64,000 nt of DNA from Lunularia cruciata (GCA_948567375.1 OX419760.1:13392001-13456000), one strand, 5' to 3'. Shown: positions 10,511 through 21,010, numbered from the stretch's first letter. Translations and numbers: made by a program. Notes: generated by a model not told the origin, from the sequence alone.

Positions 10511-11545
10511 TTGGTGCAGCAGGCTTGGAGTGGAGCCTTCATACCATCAGGAGATGAGTGTGAGGATGAGCCTCTAAAGTTGATTGCTTTGACACCTTTG
10601 GATACCACACTCATTGCTTGGCAATATCCAGTAGAGGGGATATGTCTATTAGAATTGTTTGGTGGGATTAGCACCGGACTAGCTACGGTATTACAGACGG
10701 GTATATAAGTACAAAGGCACTTGTATGTAGAGAGAGATGAGACTACCAAGCGAGTCTCTCTACATCATGTGGCACACTTGGCCTATTGGTATCCGAAGTT
10801 ATTATCAATGTCAACAGTCAAAGGTTACCAGAAGGTCCTACTAGCAGACATTTCCTTACTGGGGGCGCATGATCTGGAGAAACATGGGCCTATTCACTTG
10901 GTGATTTCTGGATGGCCATGTCAGGGTCATACACATGCTGGTAGAGGTTTGGGTCTTTAGGATCCTTGTTTTGGTGTGTTTTGGGAGATGTTATAGATAC
11001 TACGACATCTTTAGGTTCATCAGTCCGTTTCTCCAGCTTACCTTGTGGAGAACATGCCTTTGATGGGTGATTCTTGCACTAGAGTGGTGGTGAGTACACA
11101 TCATGTCTATTCTTGGATGGGACCTAAAGTATTAGATGAAGCCCGAGTGGGATCACGGGCTCATCATCTTTGTCTTTGGTGGACAAACCTCTTACCCAGA
11201 GAGGTTCTATAGTGTGCTTATGATGGGATTCAGCGACTTGACCATATCCTTGTTGATGATATCTTGGATGTTGGGCGTAAGTCTCAGATAGTGGTAGTGG
11301 CTGATAGGTCACCTATGGTAGTGGTGAACCTAGTTGGACGGTCTAGAGTTGTATTTCCCACACTCATGAGTTTCCTAGGCTCTCATGCTTTTCAAGAGGG
11401 AGGACTTGGACTTGTTTGGGACTCACAGTTACAGCAATTGGTGGAGCCCAACGTTGATGAGAGAGAGCGGGTGATGGGTTTTCACATCGGTATCACCACT
11501 ATTCTAGCAATGTCAAAGGCATACAGGCGTCAAGTGTTAGGTTAG
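10511..11545 (+). pseudogene. DNMT3-like DNA (cytosine-5) methyltransferase domain in Pol
   Basis: One frame of 344 codons with five internal stops (10706 TAA; 10958, 10994, 11012, 11210 TAG). Motif I LELFGGISTGL (10649-10681), then YVERD, and motif IV ISGWPCQG with the catalytic Cys codon at 10919-10921. Motif VI is YLVENMP (Glu at 11048), an Arg-centred motif VIII VGSRAHHL leads to WWTNL, and motif X is ERERVMGF near 11459-11482 followed by RRQVLG. Motif order I-IV-VI-VIII-X is canonical, unlike plant DRM enzymes. The LF-GI-TGL motif I and the MGF/LG ending resemble DNMT3. It would transfer a methyl group from SAM to cytosine. This copy is inactive. Confidence 0.9.
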
Positions 11546-12050
11546 GCCTAAACTGTTTGACCTGGATTATGAGCCTTGGCTTGGCAGAGTAGTGTAGGAT
11601 GCGCTTGATAGGTATCACCACTCAAACACTTGTGAGCCATGTGCCGATCGAGACGATTCAAGCACATGTTGGGGGCGATGGACCAAGTGGACATGGTATT
11701 CTTGGGACACAACCAATAGCTACTAGGGAGACTAGTCTACTTGGAGTCCATCCAGGTGAGCGTGGGCTACTTGGATTACACTCTTGGTCCACTTGGGATG
11801 AAGCTAGAAGACGTGTGGAGCTTGCAATGAGAGTGGAAGGAGTTTTTCACACAGAGGTTGGGACCTCTAGTGGTCGGGGGCATGACACTATTGCTCCCAA
11901 GGGCCTAGTGTAGTAGCCAGTCAGTACGTCTTCCACTCCTACTATAGCTACAAAGGATACTTGGGAGCCAGATCTTGGACCCAAGCTTATTGAGAGGAAA
12001 GACGGAGGGTTTGGAGGTTCTTGAGGAGCCACACAAGTTGTTTTGCCTTC
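11546..12050 (+). pseudogene. Methyltransferase-RT linker
   Basis: An open block at 11599-11913 (MRLIGITTQTLVSHVPIETI) with no recognised domain, then broken frames leading into the pre-RT segment near 12040 (FCLQD in one frame). An indel lies between 11545 and 12054, because the RT frame differs from the methyltransferase frame. Confidence 0.5.
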
Positions 12051-12053
12051 AGG

Positions 12054-12830
12054 ATGAAAGATTTGGGTGCTCTAAAGGGCCTTAGTATACGGATTGAGCT
12101 GACTAGCGATACACTAGTTTATCAACGTCCTTATTGATATAGTGAGATGGAGAGAACATTGATTCAAAGCCGGAGTAGTGATCTTTTTGAGGCTGGTTTG
12201 GTGGAGATTTCACATGGAGAGAATGCATCAGCAATAGTGATGCCAACCAAGAAGGATATGCATGGAAACTACACAGATAGACGGATGTGTGGAGATAACC
12301 GTCCTATCAACCAATAGACCATGGCTGATCGGTATGCCATGCCTACACCGGAGGAGATTTTTGATGCAATTAGGCATGCAAAGATCTTCAGTACTTTGGA
12401 TCTTTGAGTAGGATATCATCAATTGCCAATCAGAGAGGAGGATAAGTCCAAGACAGCATTTTGGGCTATTGATCCTCACGACAAAGATGTGTTATATCAA
12501 TGGAAGTTCTTACCGTTTGGGTTAAAGAACGCTCTTGCTGAGTTCTAGAGGGTCATAGATAAGATCTCAGCTGGATTGGATTTTGCTCGGTGCTATATTA
12601 ATGACATTTTGGTCTATAGCACTTTGTGGAGGAGCATGAGAGATAGTTGTTGGGGGTGTTTGAGAGGTTGAGATCTCATGGACTCAAATTACATCTTGGG
12701 AAGTGTAGGTTCTTCCACGATCAGGTTGAGTATTTAGGTCACACTATCTACCCTGGAGGACTTGGTGTTTAGCAGACCAAGGTGGAGGCTATTGCACGTA
12801 TTCCTCGGCCTACGGATGTGAGCAGAGTGT
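12054..12830 (+). pseudogene. Reverse transcriptase of the DNMT element
   Basis: One frame from 12054 through the active site: AGLVEISHGENAS, CGDNRPINQ, FSTLDL-stop-VGYHQLPI, KFLPFGLKNALAEF and CYINDILVYS. The second position of the usual Y-x-D-D is Asn (codon AAT at 12600-12602) instead of Asp, a G to A change that kills catalysis. A TGA sits where the conserved LDLR has Arg (CGA to TGA) and a TAG follows AEF (CAG to TAG). After the active site a 1-2 bp indel moves the thumb, with LHLGKCRFF and VEYLGHTI. Confidence 0.9.
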
Positions 12831-13400
12831 GAGCATTCCTTGGGTTGGCAAACTTTTATTGCCGCGATGTTAGAGGATTTAGTGCCATTGCCAAGGCCTT
12901 GACAAAGCTGACCAAGCTTACACAAGAGTGGTGTTGGGGAGATGAGCAGAGAGAGCTTTTGTGGAGCTCAAGGAGAGGTTGACATCTGCTCCTATTTTGA
13001 GGAGATTGATCAGAGGGTGACCATTTTAGGTTCATACTGATTGGAGTATGTTGGGGCTTGGAGCGGTGCTCACCCAGCATGATGAGGGGAAGGAGTTTGT
13101 GGTGGCCAATGCTAGTTGCTCCAATAATTCAGCGGAGGCAAAGTATAGTTCATATGAGGGAGAGTGCTTGGTAGCAGTTTGGGTAGTGGCACATTTCCGA
13201 TGTTACCTATTTGGTAACCCTTTCATTCTCATCATTGATCATTCGCCATTGAAGTGGTTGATGGAGTCAGACAAGCTTTCAAGGAAGCTTGCACAATGGG
13301 CTCTGATTTTATAGGAGTATGATTTTACGGTTGTTCACTGACCTAGAGTGGTGAACCATGATGTAGATGGATTGAGTAGAAACCCATGTCCCAGCCAAAA
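12831..13400 (+). pseudogene. RNase H of the DNMT element
   Basis: RT connection FLGLANFYCRDVRGFSAIAKAL, then RNase H: a first-Asp region (HTDW-like at about 13036) is followed by LGLGAVLTQHDEGKEF, a catalytic-Glu region YSSYEGECLVAVWV and IIDHSPLKWLM, ending with DVDGLSRNPC. Open from 13048 to 13314. The frame shifts near 12950-13040. Confidence 0.82.
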
Positions 13401-13559
13401 GGATCAGACCGGAGCATGTTGGCATGGTGAGACAGATGAGGAGATGGTGCCAGGTTAGCATGCATCTGCCTTTCTATGTATATTTTCTGAGGCTTTGGTG
13501 GTATCTCTCTCAACACATACATGAAGAGTTATTGAGGTCACAAATCCAAAGAGTGAAGA

Positions 13560-14460
13560 TGTTGGTACAATTCAGCAAGACATTCATGATGATGTCTTAG
13601 TGATGGACTATCTTCACACTGGTGTTGTGGGTGGCATAGTTGGGGCCAAGGAGAGAGATCGTGTTCTTGAGCAAGCCCGATGGTTCAGATTGGAGGGCAG
13701 ACACCTTTTGCGTGTATGGGAGGATGGTAGAGTATGAGTAGTACCACTTCCATCTCAGAGACAACAGTTGGTCTGTCATGCTCATGAGGAGCTAAGACAT
13801 TTTGGAGTCAAGCGTACATATAGCTTACTCTAGACTCATAATTGGTGGCGCGGTATGCAGACCGAGGTATAGTAGTTTGTTGTCAGATGTGTGGTTTGTG
13901 ATCGAGTTAGAGCATCATTCAATGCTCCTACGCCACAATTACACCCATTACCGATCATGGGGTTGGGTTACCGTTGGAGTTTAGACTTTGTTGGACCTTT
14001 ATCGCTGACTGTGACATCATCGATCTGTTTTGGTGATGGTGGAGCACTTCTCCAAGTGGATTGAGTTGGTGGCACTTCTTGACAAGTCTAGTGAAGGGAC
14101 AGCTTACTCGTTCTTGGATAGAGTTCTTAGTCATTTTGGTGCACCAACTGAGGTTTTGACTGATCAGGGTACAAAGTTCTTGGAGGAGTTTCAGGTCTTG
14201 TGTGACAAGGCTTTGATTGATCATTGTACTACCTCTTGAGATCACCCTAAGGCAGATGGCTTAGCAGAGAGAGTGGTTCAGACGGTGAAGAGAGGATTGC
14301 AAAAGTATGGTTTGCAGAGAGGCCACTTGGGAGATTGGGATCTCCAATTACCTTGGTTGGCCATGGGCTATTGGTTCAACCGGCAAGCCTCCTTAGCATC
14401 CTTCTCTCCGTACTGTCTACTCTATGGATGAGATCTAGATTTACCTATAGCCATTTGTTG
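13560..14460 (+). pseudogene. Integrase zinc domain and catalytic core of the DNMT element
   Basis: The N-terminal HHCC domain is seen as HAHEELRHFGVKRTY and CVVCDRVRASF. The catalytic triad is the Asp of WSLDFVGP (13984), the Asp of VLTDQGTKF (14162) and the Glu of DGLAERVVQT (14267), spaced about 35 residues. Downstream WDLQLPWLAMGYWF and FSPYCLLYG are typical of the end of the gypsy core. The frame changes once between the first and second Asp, and TGA interrupts at 14237. Confidence 0.88.
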
Positions 14461-14599
14461 AGATGCTATTGTAGTTTTGAACTTAGATGACCTTGATGTA
14501 TGGATAAGCGCATGTTCTCAATAGGCAAAGATCTTTTAGAGAGTGATGGCGATGGCTTTTGAGAACTTGGCAATTGCTCAGCATATAGATACTTTACAC

Positions 14600-15015
14600 T
14601 ATGCTACCATTTGAGGAGGAGGTTATAGACTCTTGATCCGTTGATTTCATCCAAGAGACTATGTATATCTATAGCAGACAACACCAATGACACTTGATGT
14701 TTGACAGGCCGCACTATCTTGAGAGTGCATGAGGTTTTTCCATCTGGAGTCCTTGTGTTAGAAGGATGTGATGGTGTTGTTTGGAAGGATCATGTGCCTA
14801 ATTGTGCACCATGCCACCTCCCATACATTAATGGTACTATGGACCCAAGCTTGGCACTTGTACGTGCAGGCTTGAGGTGTACGCTATGTGGCTCTTTTGG
14901 TGGAGTTGCTACTATGTTAGTGTGTGATAGTTGTTTGAGAGAATGGCATATGGCATGTATGAATCTTCCTCTCATAGTGGTTCCTCAAGGATAGTGGTTA
15001 TGTCCTAGATATACT
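14600..15015 (+). pseudogene. Integrase C-terminus carrying a PHD finger
   Basis: The open frame 14701-14994 continues past one TAG. After an integrase C-terminal stretch (ILRVHEVFPSGVLVLEG) comes a C4HC3 PHD finger: Cys at 14878, 14887, 14923 and 14932, His at 14947, Cys at 14956, Trp at 14995, Cys at 15001, and Tyr (TAT) at 15010 where the eighth ligand should be. Spacing C-x2-C-x11-C-x2-C-x4-H-x2-C-x14-C-x2-(C) fits the PHD consensus exactly, with Trp two residues before the seventh ligand. PHD fingers read histone H3 tails; the position is where chromoviruses carry a chromodomain. Confidence 0.88.
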
Positions 15016-15171
15016 TGACCTATAGCTAGTTCATTCTTTATATGGTATAGATTGCAACTAGACAACTAACAATGAGGCTCCATACCACCCGGCCTCTTGA
15101 TCTTTGCCCATTATAGGTATACCATGTACTTAGAGTAGATGGCTATCTGGAGTTAGAGGGACCTAACCGCC

Positions 15172-15187
15172 AGCTAAGGGGCAATTG
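15172..15187 (+). other. Polypurine tract of the DNMT element
   Basis: CTAAGGGGCAAT lies immediately before TGTGGCAC, the likely LTR start. It would prime plus-strand DNA synthesis. Its position supports placing the LTR start at 15188 rather than at 15306, where similarity to the 5' LTR begins. Confidence 0.6.
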
Positions 15188-15742
15188 TGGCACTTTAGAG
15201 TCTATGTATGACTTATGTGTGAATTGTGCTTCTATAGTGTTTGATGTTGACAATGATGTATGTTGTGTAGCGATGTATATATGCACGACAACTATCAACG
15301 TCATTTGTAGTGTCGCATCTAGATGCTCGGACATTGGAGTTCCAATGATAGTAGTTAGAGGTATTTTGGCAATTACTCATAGACTACTTTCCGATGGTCA
15401 GATTTTGTGTTTGGGGTACTAACTTCATGGTGGGGCCCACCATCACTTTGCACCGTTTGCACCATCGTGTGTGCTATCAGCAGGACCGTTAGGGTTCAGA
15501 CCTAGCTCAAGTCCAAGGGGTATATTTTCAAAGTGTAGCTTCAGAGAGCTCACTTCTCTGATGTTGAGCCTTTGAGTTCTTGGCTATGGTGGACATAGGC
15601 CGGCGAGAGTCACCTGGATTCTTTATGCTGGAGTGGGTGTGGCTTGACTGTAATTAGTGCCTAGTTGTTGGCAGTTTATAGAGTGACAGATCAAGTACTG
15701 ATCTGAGTTGAGTTGAGTTGAGAGTGGTAAACAATCTGATTA
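15188..15742 (+). repeat. 3' LTR of the DNMT element
   Basis: Starts TGTGGCACTTTAGAG after the purine tract. 15298-15742 matches the 5' LTR. The first 110 bp are repeated directly after this LTR at 15747-15847. The last few bases expected from the 5' copy (TTACA) are replaced by the junction with that fragment. Confidence 0.78.
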
Positions 15743-15746
15743 TTGT

Positions 15747-15847
15747 GGCACTTTAGAGTCTATGTATGACTTATGTGTGAGTTTTGCTTCTATAGTGTAT
15801 GATGTTGACAATGATGTATGTTGTGTAGCGATGTACATATGCATGAC
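15747..15847 (+). repeat. Second, truncated copy of the LTR start
   Basis: TGTGGCACTTTAGAGTC and the following 100 bp repeat 15188-15290 with only a few changes, then the match stops near 15847. This gives an LTR plus partial-LTR tandem. Confidence 0.75.
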
Positions 15848-16385
15848 ACCTTGCTCTTAGATTAATATGGATGTGGGTGTTAGAGTTTAATGTTACATAC
15901 ATGAGCTTGCAAATGGATCCTCTTTGAGCACTAAGGATTTTTTTACACATATGAGATATACACAAGAGAGAGTGCTTGCAATTATTAGGTGCTCGAGTCT
16001 TGTTAGTGTTAAGTGCTTGTTGCAATTAATCCTCTTTATTACAATGAAACTAGGATTGAAATGAGCCAAACCATGACATCACTAAAGTTCTATGGTTCTT
16101 GTTTCTCTTTTGATATGTCAAGGCAAGAGGAACTACACACAAGCAGAAAATGTGCTATGAGTCCACCTTGCTTCATTTGTACTCTTCTAGCAATTGTGAA
16201 TTAAGTGTTACAAATTTTTACAATGTTACATTTTCTTATGATGTTTGCCTTTGTTCTTACTACTATCAAAACTTAGTGTTTAGAATTCTTTGCTTGACAA
16301 TTTTTTCCACATATTGCATACTAAAAATAACATAAAAATTATCAATTTATGTGTATGTTTATTGACACTAATTTTGTATTGCAAG
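15848..16385. other. AT-rich spacer before the copia element
   Basis: No gene seen. 16253-16317 resembles 22025-22085 on the far side of the copia element, suggesting the insertion lies in an older local repeat. Confidence 0.5.
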
Positions 16386-16647
16386 ATTTAAGACTCCAAG
16401 CTCTATATAAGTGTGAATTAGTTTAGTGTTAGATTGAACTTGTCTAACATTGTGTTCCCAATCAGTAAACTTGTTATAGAGTTAGTTTGAAGCTATTGGC
16501 TACATGGCACACTAGGTTCTTGGCCTACCCTTCTTTCTGGGTAGCACTTGTTCTTATATTTTTATATATACTAGGTTGCCTACTTAATTCACTCTCTTGG
16601 TTCAACCCCACTCTCGCTCTCTTGTATGAGTTCAAAGTTTCTTCACA
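16386..16647 (+). repeat. 5' LTR of copia element
   Basis: Starts ATTTAAGACTCCAAGC (the 3' copy has TGTTGAGACTCCAAGC) and ends TTCTTCACA just before the primer site. Includes a TATATAAG box-like sequence early and ATATATACTAGG in the middle. Confidence 0.88.
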
Positions 16648-16659
16648 TGGTATCAAAGC
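16648..16659 (+). other. Primer-binding site, initiator-Met tRNA type
   Basis: TGGTATCAAAGC directly after the LTR, one base from the common plant TGGTATCAGAGC site complementary to initiator tRNA-Met. Confidence 0.85.
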
Positions 16660-17369
16660 GATCAAGAGTATGGAGAGCCTTGGATGTATGTTTGTGCAAG
16701 GTGAGTGAGAGAATTGCAGATTGGAGAAAGAAATGTTTGTTGTGGTGTAGTAGTAGGTTGTGCTACTTACCCCAAAGTTCCATCGACCAAAATATGATGA
16801 AGAGAGGTGCAAAAAGTACACATTGACAAAACTTTGATTGCAATTTTTAAGGGCTGAGACAAAATTTTCAGGCCAAAATGACATCTCAAAGCTCCTTTCC
16901 AGATGCTTGTTCAAAAGATTTAGTTATCTATCAAGTTTCAACACAATCAAAGATTTTGATGACAAATCCTTTGGAGGTTGATATCATCCAAAAAAAACCT
17001 TCCCAAAAACCATGTGTAGGAAATTCAACTAGTGATATGGAAGCACCAACTTGGGCACCAACTTGTGTGATTTTTGTGTGATTCTTAAGAGATCACTTTG
17101 GTTTTGCCTTCCAAATCTGAAATTGGCATTTTCTTGGCATTTTTTTCCTTTGACCATCATCAAGGATGTACTTTTTTTTTAGTTGTACTTTGAATGGATA
17201 TTTTTTCTTGTGTTTCATAAAGTTTCTCGACTTTCTTGTCTTCTTTCATGATCAATAGATATGCATATTTAGCAAGGTGCAGAATCAAGAGAAGAATTGA
17301 CAATGTACATGAGGTTATGCTCAATTGGAGCAAACAATTGGGTTGTTAATTATGACTAAAGATCAACCA

Positions 17370-18250
17370 TGGCTAAATTTAATGCAAGTTTTATCATAGG
17401 CAAGAAGCTTGACAAGGCAAATTGTGCTATATGGAAATTATGCATGAAGTATTTCTTTTTGAGACAAGAACTATGAGAGATTGTCACATGGAAGGAGATG
17501 AAACCAAAAGGGATGATAAGAACCTAGAGGTGAGAAAATGGAAGAAACAAGCCAATCAAGTCTTGAATTACCTTACAATTTCCATTTCTACCTCTATGTG
17601 TGGCTAAGTTCAAGATGCAAAGACACCACAACTTGCATGGAAGGTGATTGGAAAGGTGTTTGAGACAGCTACCAAGATGCACAAGTTGTAGTTGAAACAA
17701 AAGCTTAATATTATCAAGAAGGAATCACAATATATGAACAAATACATTTTGTCCATAAGTGGTATTGTTGACCAACTTGATAGCATTGGATTCATAGTAG
17801 ATGATGATGATTTAAGCATGATCACCTTACAAGGATTGGGTCTTGAGTACCAATCTTTTTAGACAATGATTGCTATATATGAGACTTTTCTTTCAATTCA
17901 AGATTTGACTTCCTTGTCTGTAAATGATAGGAAGAGATGCAATTGATAGGAAACAAACGGTCTTCCTTAAATTTTCAATAACAAGATCAGGCTCTATATT
18001 TAATTCAAAGCAAAGGTAGGAGCCATAGATGTGTTTTGGATGCGGTACCAACATAGTGGTAATGTAAGTAGTGCACATAATTGTGGACATCAGCATCAAC
18101 AACCAAATTATTACCAAAACCAAGGACTAGCCCAACCACAACAAAGTCAAGATTCAAACAAGAGTAGAGGCTACATTTCTTTTATGCAAAGTAACCATTG
18201 TGCTGCAAGAGGTCACTCTGCTAAGTCATAAGAGGCAATAGCAACAACAT
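17370..18250 (+). pseudogene. copia Gag with degenerate zinc knuckle
   Basis: Begins around FNASFIIGKKLDKANCAIWK and IVTWKEMKPK, typical of the copia gag start (a nucleocapsid precursor). A knuckle remnant CFGCGT starts near 18031, followed by a Gln/Asn-rich stretch. Several frame changes and stops. Confidence 0.7.
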
Positions 18251-18329
18251 AATGTTGGTCAAGGCTAGATTGCTCAAAAAAATTTGCAACTTATGACTTT
18301 GAAGGTTGTGATGATCTTGAAGAAGAGAG

Positions 18330-18950
18330 TCTACTGACAATGACCTATGTCATGGGGACTATGGTGCAACACATTGAGGAGTGGTACATTGATTTACCAT
18401 CCAACAACCACATGATAGCACATCAAGATTGGTTCATTCATCTAGAACCAATTGAGCATCCAATGTTTTTGTTACAAGTGATGATACCCAACATCAAATC
18501 ACTCATAAGGGTAAATTGCTTGTTGTTGCCTTGAAGTCCAAAAACTAGACATTAAGAGATGTTCTATTTGTATCAACCATCACTCAAAATCTTGTCTTAG
18601 TAGGTCAGATGGTAGAGTCAGTGTATAAGGTTCTAATTAGTCAAGATGGTTGTGTGATACATAGTAAAGCTATGTAGATAGTGATAGCTACAAGGACTAG
18701 ATGTGGTAGGTTGTTCAAACTAGATATCACATTGTCTCAGATTCAAGCAGCAATGTATGGACAGATTGGATCACAAGTGACTGATATGAAAATTTAGCAT
18801 AAGCACCTTGGCCACATGAATTTCTAGAAGCTAAAGAATCTACCAAGCACTATTGTAGTTACTAGTATTTCATAGTTTAAATGTAGTAATAGTGCAAAGA
18901 TTTGCCCGCTTATCAATTTGGAAAATAGGCTAAGTAGCCATTCAGCCACC
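18330..18950 (+). pseudogene. copia protease and GAG-pre-integrase region
   Basis: EEWYIDLPSNNHMIAHQDWF (18376-18435) matches the copia protease signature W-x-x-D-S-G-x-S-x-H-M but with the Ser-Gly-Ala lost. HKHLGHMNF near 18800 is the pre-integrase zinc region H-x3-H. Confidence 0.72.
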
Positions 18951-19790
18951 AAGAAAAAGATGCAACCAAACTACTTGAGTTGGTGCACAATGATGTATGG
19001 ACAGTTTTGAAATCCAGCTTGAACAATTCTCAATATTATGTATCATTCATTGATGATTTCTCTAGATTCTCTTGGATGTATTTCTTGAAGTAAAAACCCA
19101 AGGTGTTTTCTATTCTCCAAACCTTCAAGAAGCTTGCAGAGAATCAATCAGGCACCATATCCTTTATTTAAATTCAAATGGAGGAGGTGAATACCTACCA
19201 ATGGATTTCACAGTGTTTTTGCAACATCATGGCATCCAATGCTAACAGAGATGTAGTTACAATCTATAGCAAAGTAGGGTTCCAAAATGCAAGAATCATC
19301 ATAATCAATTCTTGCATTCTACAAATCCATTTTATTATGGATTGTAACTAGAGACCATGTGAGCTATGCTAAAAAAGACTCATAAGCCTAAAATATACTG
19401 AGAAAAAAGCCATTGCATGTGTAGTTTACTTGATGAACAAATGTTTATCAATAGCAATTCCTTTGTACACTCCAAAATTAAAGTATTTGGACCATAGCTT
19501 GGGAGTGACTTTTTTCCCAAGGGCCCAATTGACTCGAGCCAATGGAATATTTATAAGCAATAAGCCTTATCTTTCACATTTGAAAGTCCTTGGTTGTGTG
19601 TGTTTTGTGCATTCTAGATGAGAAGCATTGAAAGCTTAATTCAAGGTTATGCATTGTGTATTTGTAGGCTATGCTCTCCAAGCAAAGGGATAAAAATGTT
19701 ATGATCCTTCCACAAAGAAGCGTTATGTGTCTAGGGATGTTGTGTTATATGAGCAAAAGGCTTGGTATGCACCACCATAGCCTATTCCTA
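18951..19790 (+). pseudogene. copia integrase
   Basis: LELVHNDVWTVLKSS and YYVSFIDDFSRFSWMYFLK give the first Asp region. YLMNKCLSIAIPLYTPK, HLKVLGCVCFVH and FVGYALQAKG follow, as in copia integrase C-termini. The middle (19150-19400) is badly broken. Confidence 0.8.
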
Positions 19791-20179
19791 CTCCTTGATT
19801 GCCCACTGAGGAGGATCATTTTGACTAGTAGATAGACCACACTATTGATGATAATGGAGTGATAGAAGCTTCAAATGTACAATGTTCCTAGTCTGATAGA
19901 CTATGCTATAAACCATAGTCTGACCCAAAACCTAGTAGTAGTGCAGGTTTTGATGCTCACACTTTAGATTGCCTTAGGGATGCCACAAGTGTAGTGGCAA
20001 ATGTAGGAGGTAATATTGATGGTTCTATAGTGGACCAATTGCCTCAACATTCAAGCAAAGTTAGACATCCAATTCAAAGTTTCATGGATGAGGGTTTCCT
20101 TACCTCTCATCATGCATAAATATTGAATTCACTCCAAGAATAGGAGCCAAATATTATTCAAAAAGTGTTGTGAACAAGC

Positions 20180-21010
20180 AATGAGTAGCAACTATGGATG
20201 AGGAGATTGTTGCCCTAAGCCAGCAACAAACATGGGAGTTAGTGGATGTTCCACCAAGTAAGAAGGTAATTGGTTGTAGATACAAGATCAAGTGGAACCA
20301 AGATAGTTCTATGAATAAGTACAAATCCAAGTTGGTAGTCAAGGGTTATGCACAAAAGCTTTGAATTGATTATTTTGAGACGTTTAGTCATGTTGCTAAG
20401 ATGGCTACTATTTGAACAATAGTAGCATTAGCAACTAATAAGCACTAGAAGTTGGATCAAATGAATATGGAGAATGCCTTCTTGAATGGAGTTCTTCAAG
20501 AAGAGATGCATATGGTGCAGCCACTTAGGTATGAAGACCTAGGTTTTCCGTCTTTCAAGTTTTCCAATATGTAGGTTGCAAAAGGCCTTATATTGACTCA
20601 AGCAAGCTCCTAAAGCTTGGAATGGTAGATCACTAGTGTTTTGATACTCCAATATTCTGATCTCAAAACTCAATCATTGCTTTGATACTAAGTGGGAGTT
20701 TTGAGAAGCAAATTAAATAAATTAAGTGTAGGTTGTAAGTTGAGTTCAAGATCAAGGACTTGGAGGAGTTAAGATATTTCCTTGCAATCAAGTTCATCAA
20801 GAATGGTAAAGATATGTGGATATTACAACAACAATATGTTATTGATATGCTTCCTATTATGGTATGATGGCTTACAAGCCAATCTCTACACCCCTTAGAA
20901 TAGAATTTGAAGTTGAGTCTTATTGAGGAAGAGCTACTTGAAGATCTTGTTGTGTATAGATGGATGGTGGGAAGTTTGATCTACCTCACTATCACAAGGC
21001 CATAGTTGAG
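20180..21010 (+). pseudogene. copia reverse transcriptase, active-site block missing
   Basis: The fingers are clear: EIVALSQQQTWELVDVPPSK, CRYKIKWN, KLVVKGYAQ and LDQMNMENAFLNGVLQEE. After 20620 the sequence jumps to KDLEELRYFLAIKFIKNGK (20750-20810), so most of the palm, including the usual YVDD, is deleted or scrambled. The thumb region ends near MVGSLIYLT. Confidence 0.8.

Larger units (their letters stand above)
6004..15742 (+). mobile_element. Ty3/gypsy retrotransposon with DNMT3-like methyltransferase and PHD finger
   Basis: A plus-strand LTR element with order gag, two zinc knuckles, protease, cytosine-5 methyltransferase, RT, RNase H, integrase, PHD finger, polypurine tract, LTR. RT before integrase places it in Ty3/gypsy. 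Gag-tail, protease and methyltransferase share one frame (9224-11545), so the methyltransferase was part of the Gag-Pol polyprotein. RT is one frame shift away. LTRs differ at roughly 8% by eye, mostly transitions, and the copy has many stops, so it is an old dead insertion. Similar DNMT-carrying retrotransposons have been reported from charophyte algae and dinoflagellates. Confidence 0.92.

Noticed and set aside
10511-11545. DRM- or CMT-type methyltransferase
   Set aside because: Motif order is canonical (DRM is permuted) and there is no chromodomain between motifs I and IV as in CMT; motif I and the C-terminal motif look DNMT3-like.
10511-11545. Bacterial contamination or restriction-modification methylase
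   Set aside because: It is in frame with a retrotransposon protease, between Gag and RT, and shares the mutational decay of the element.
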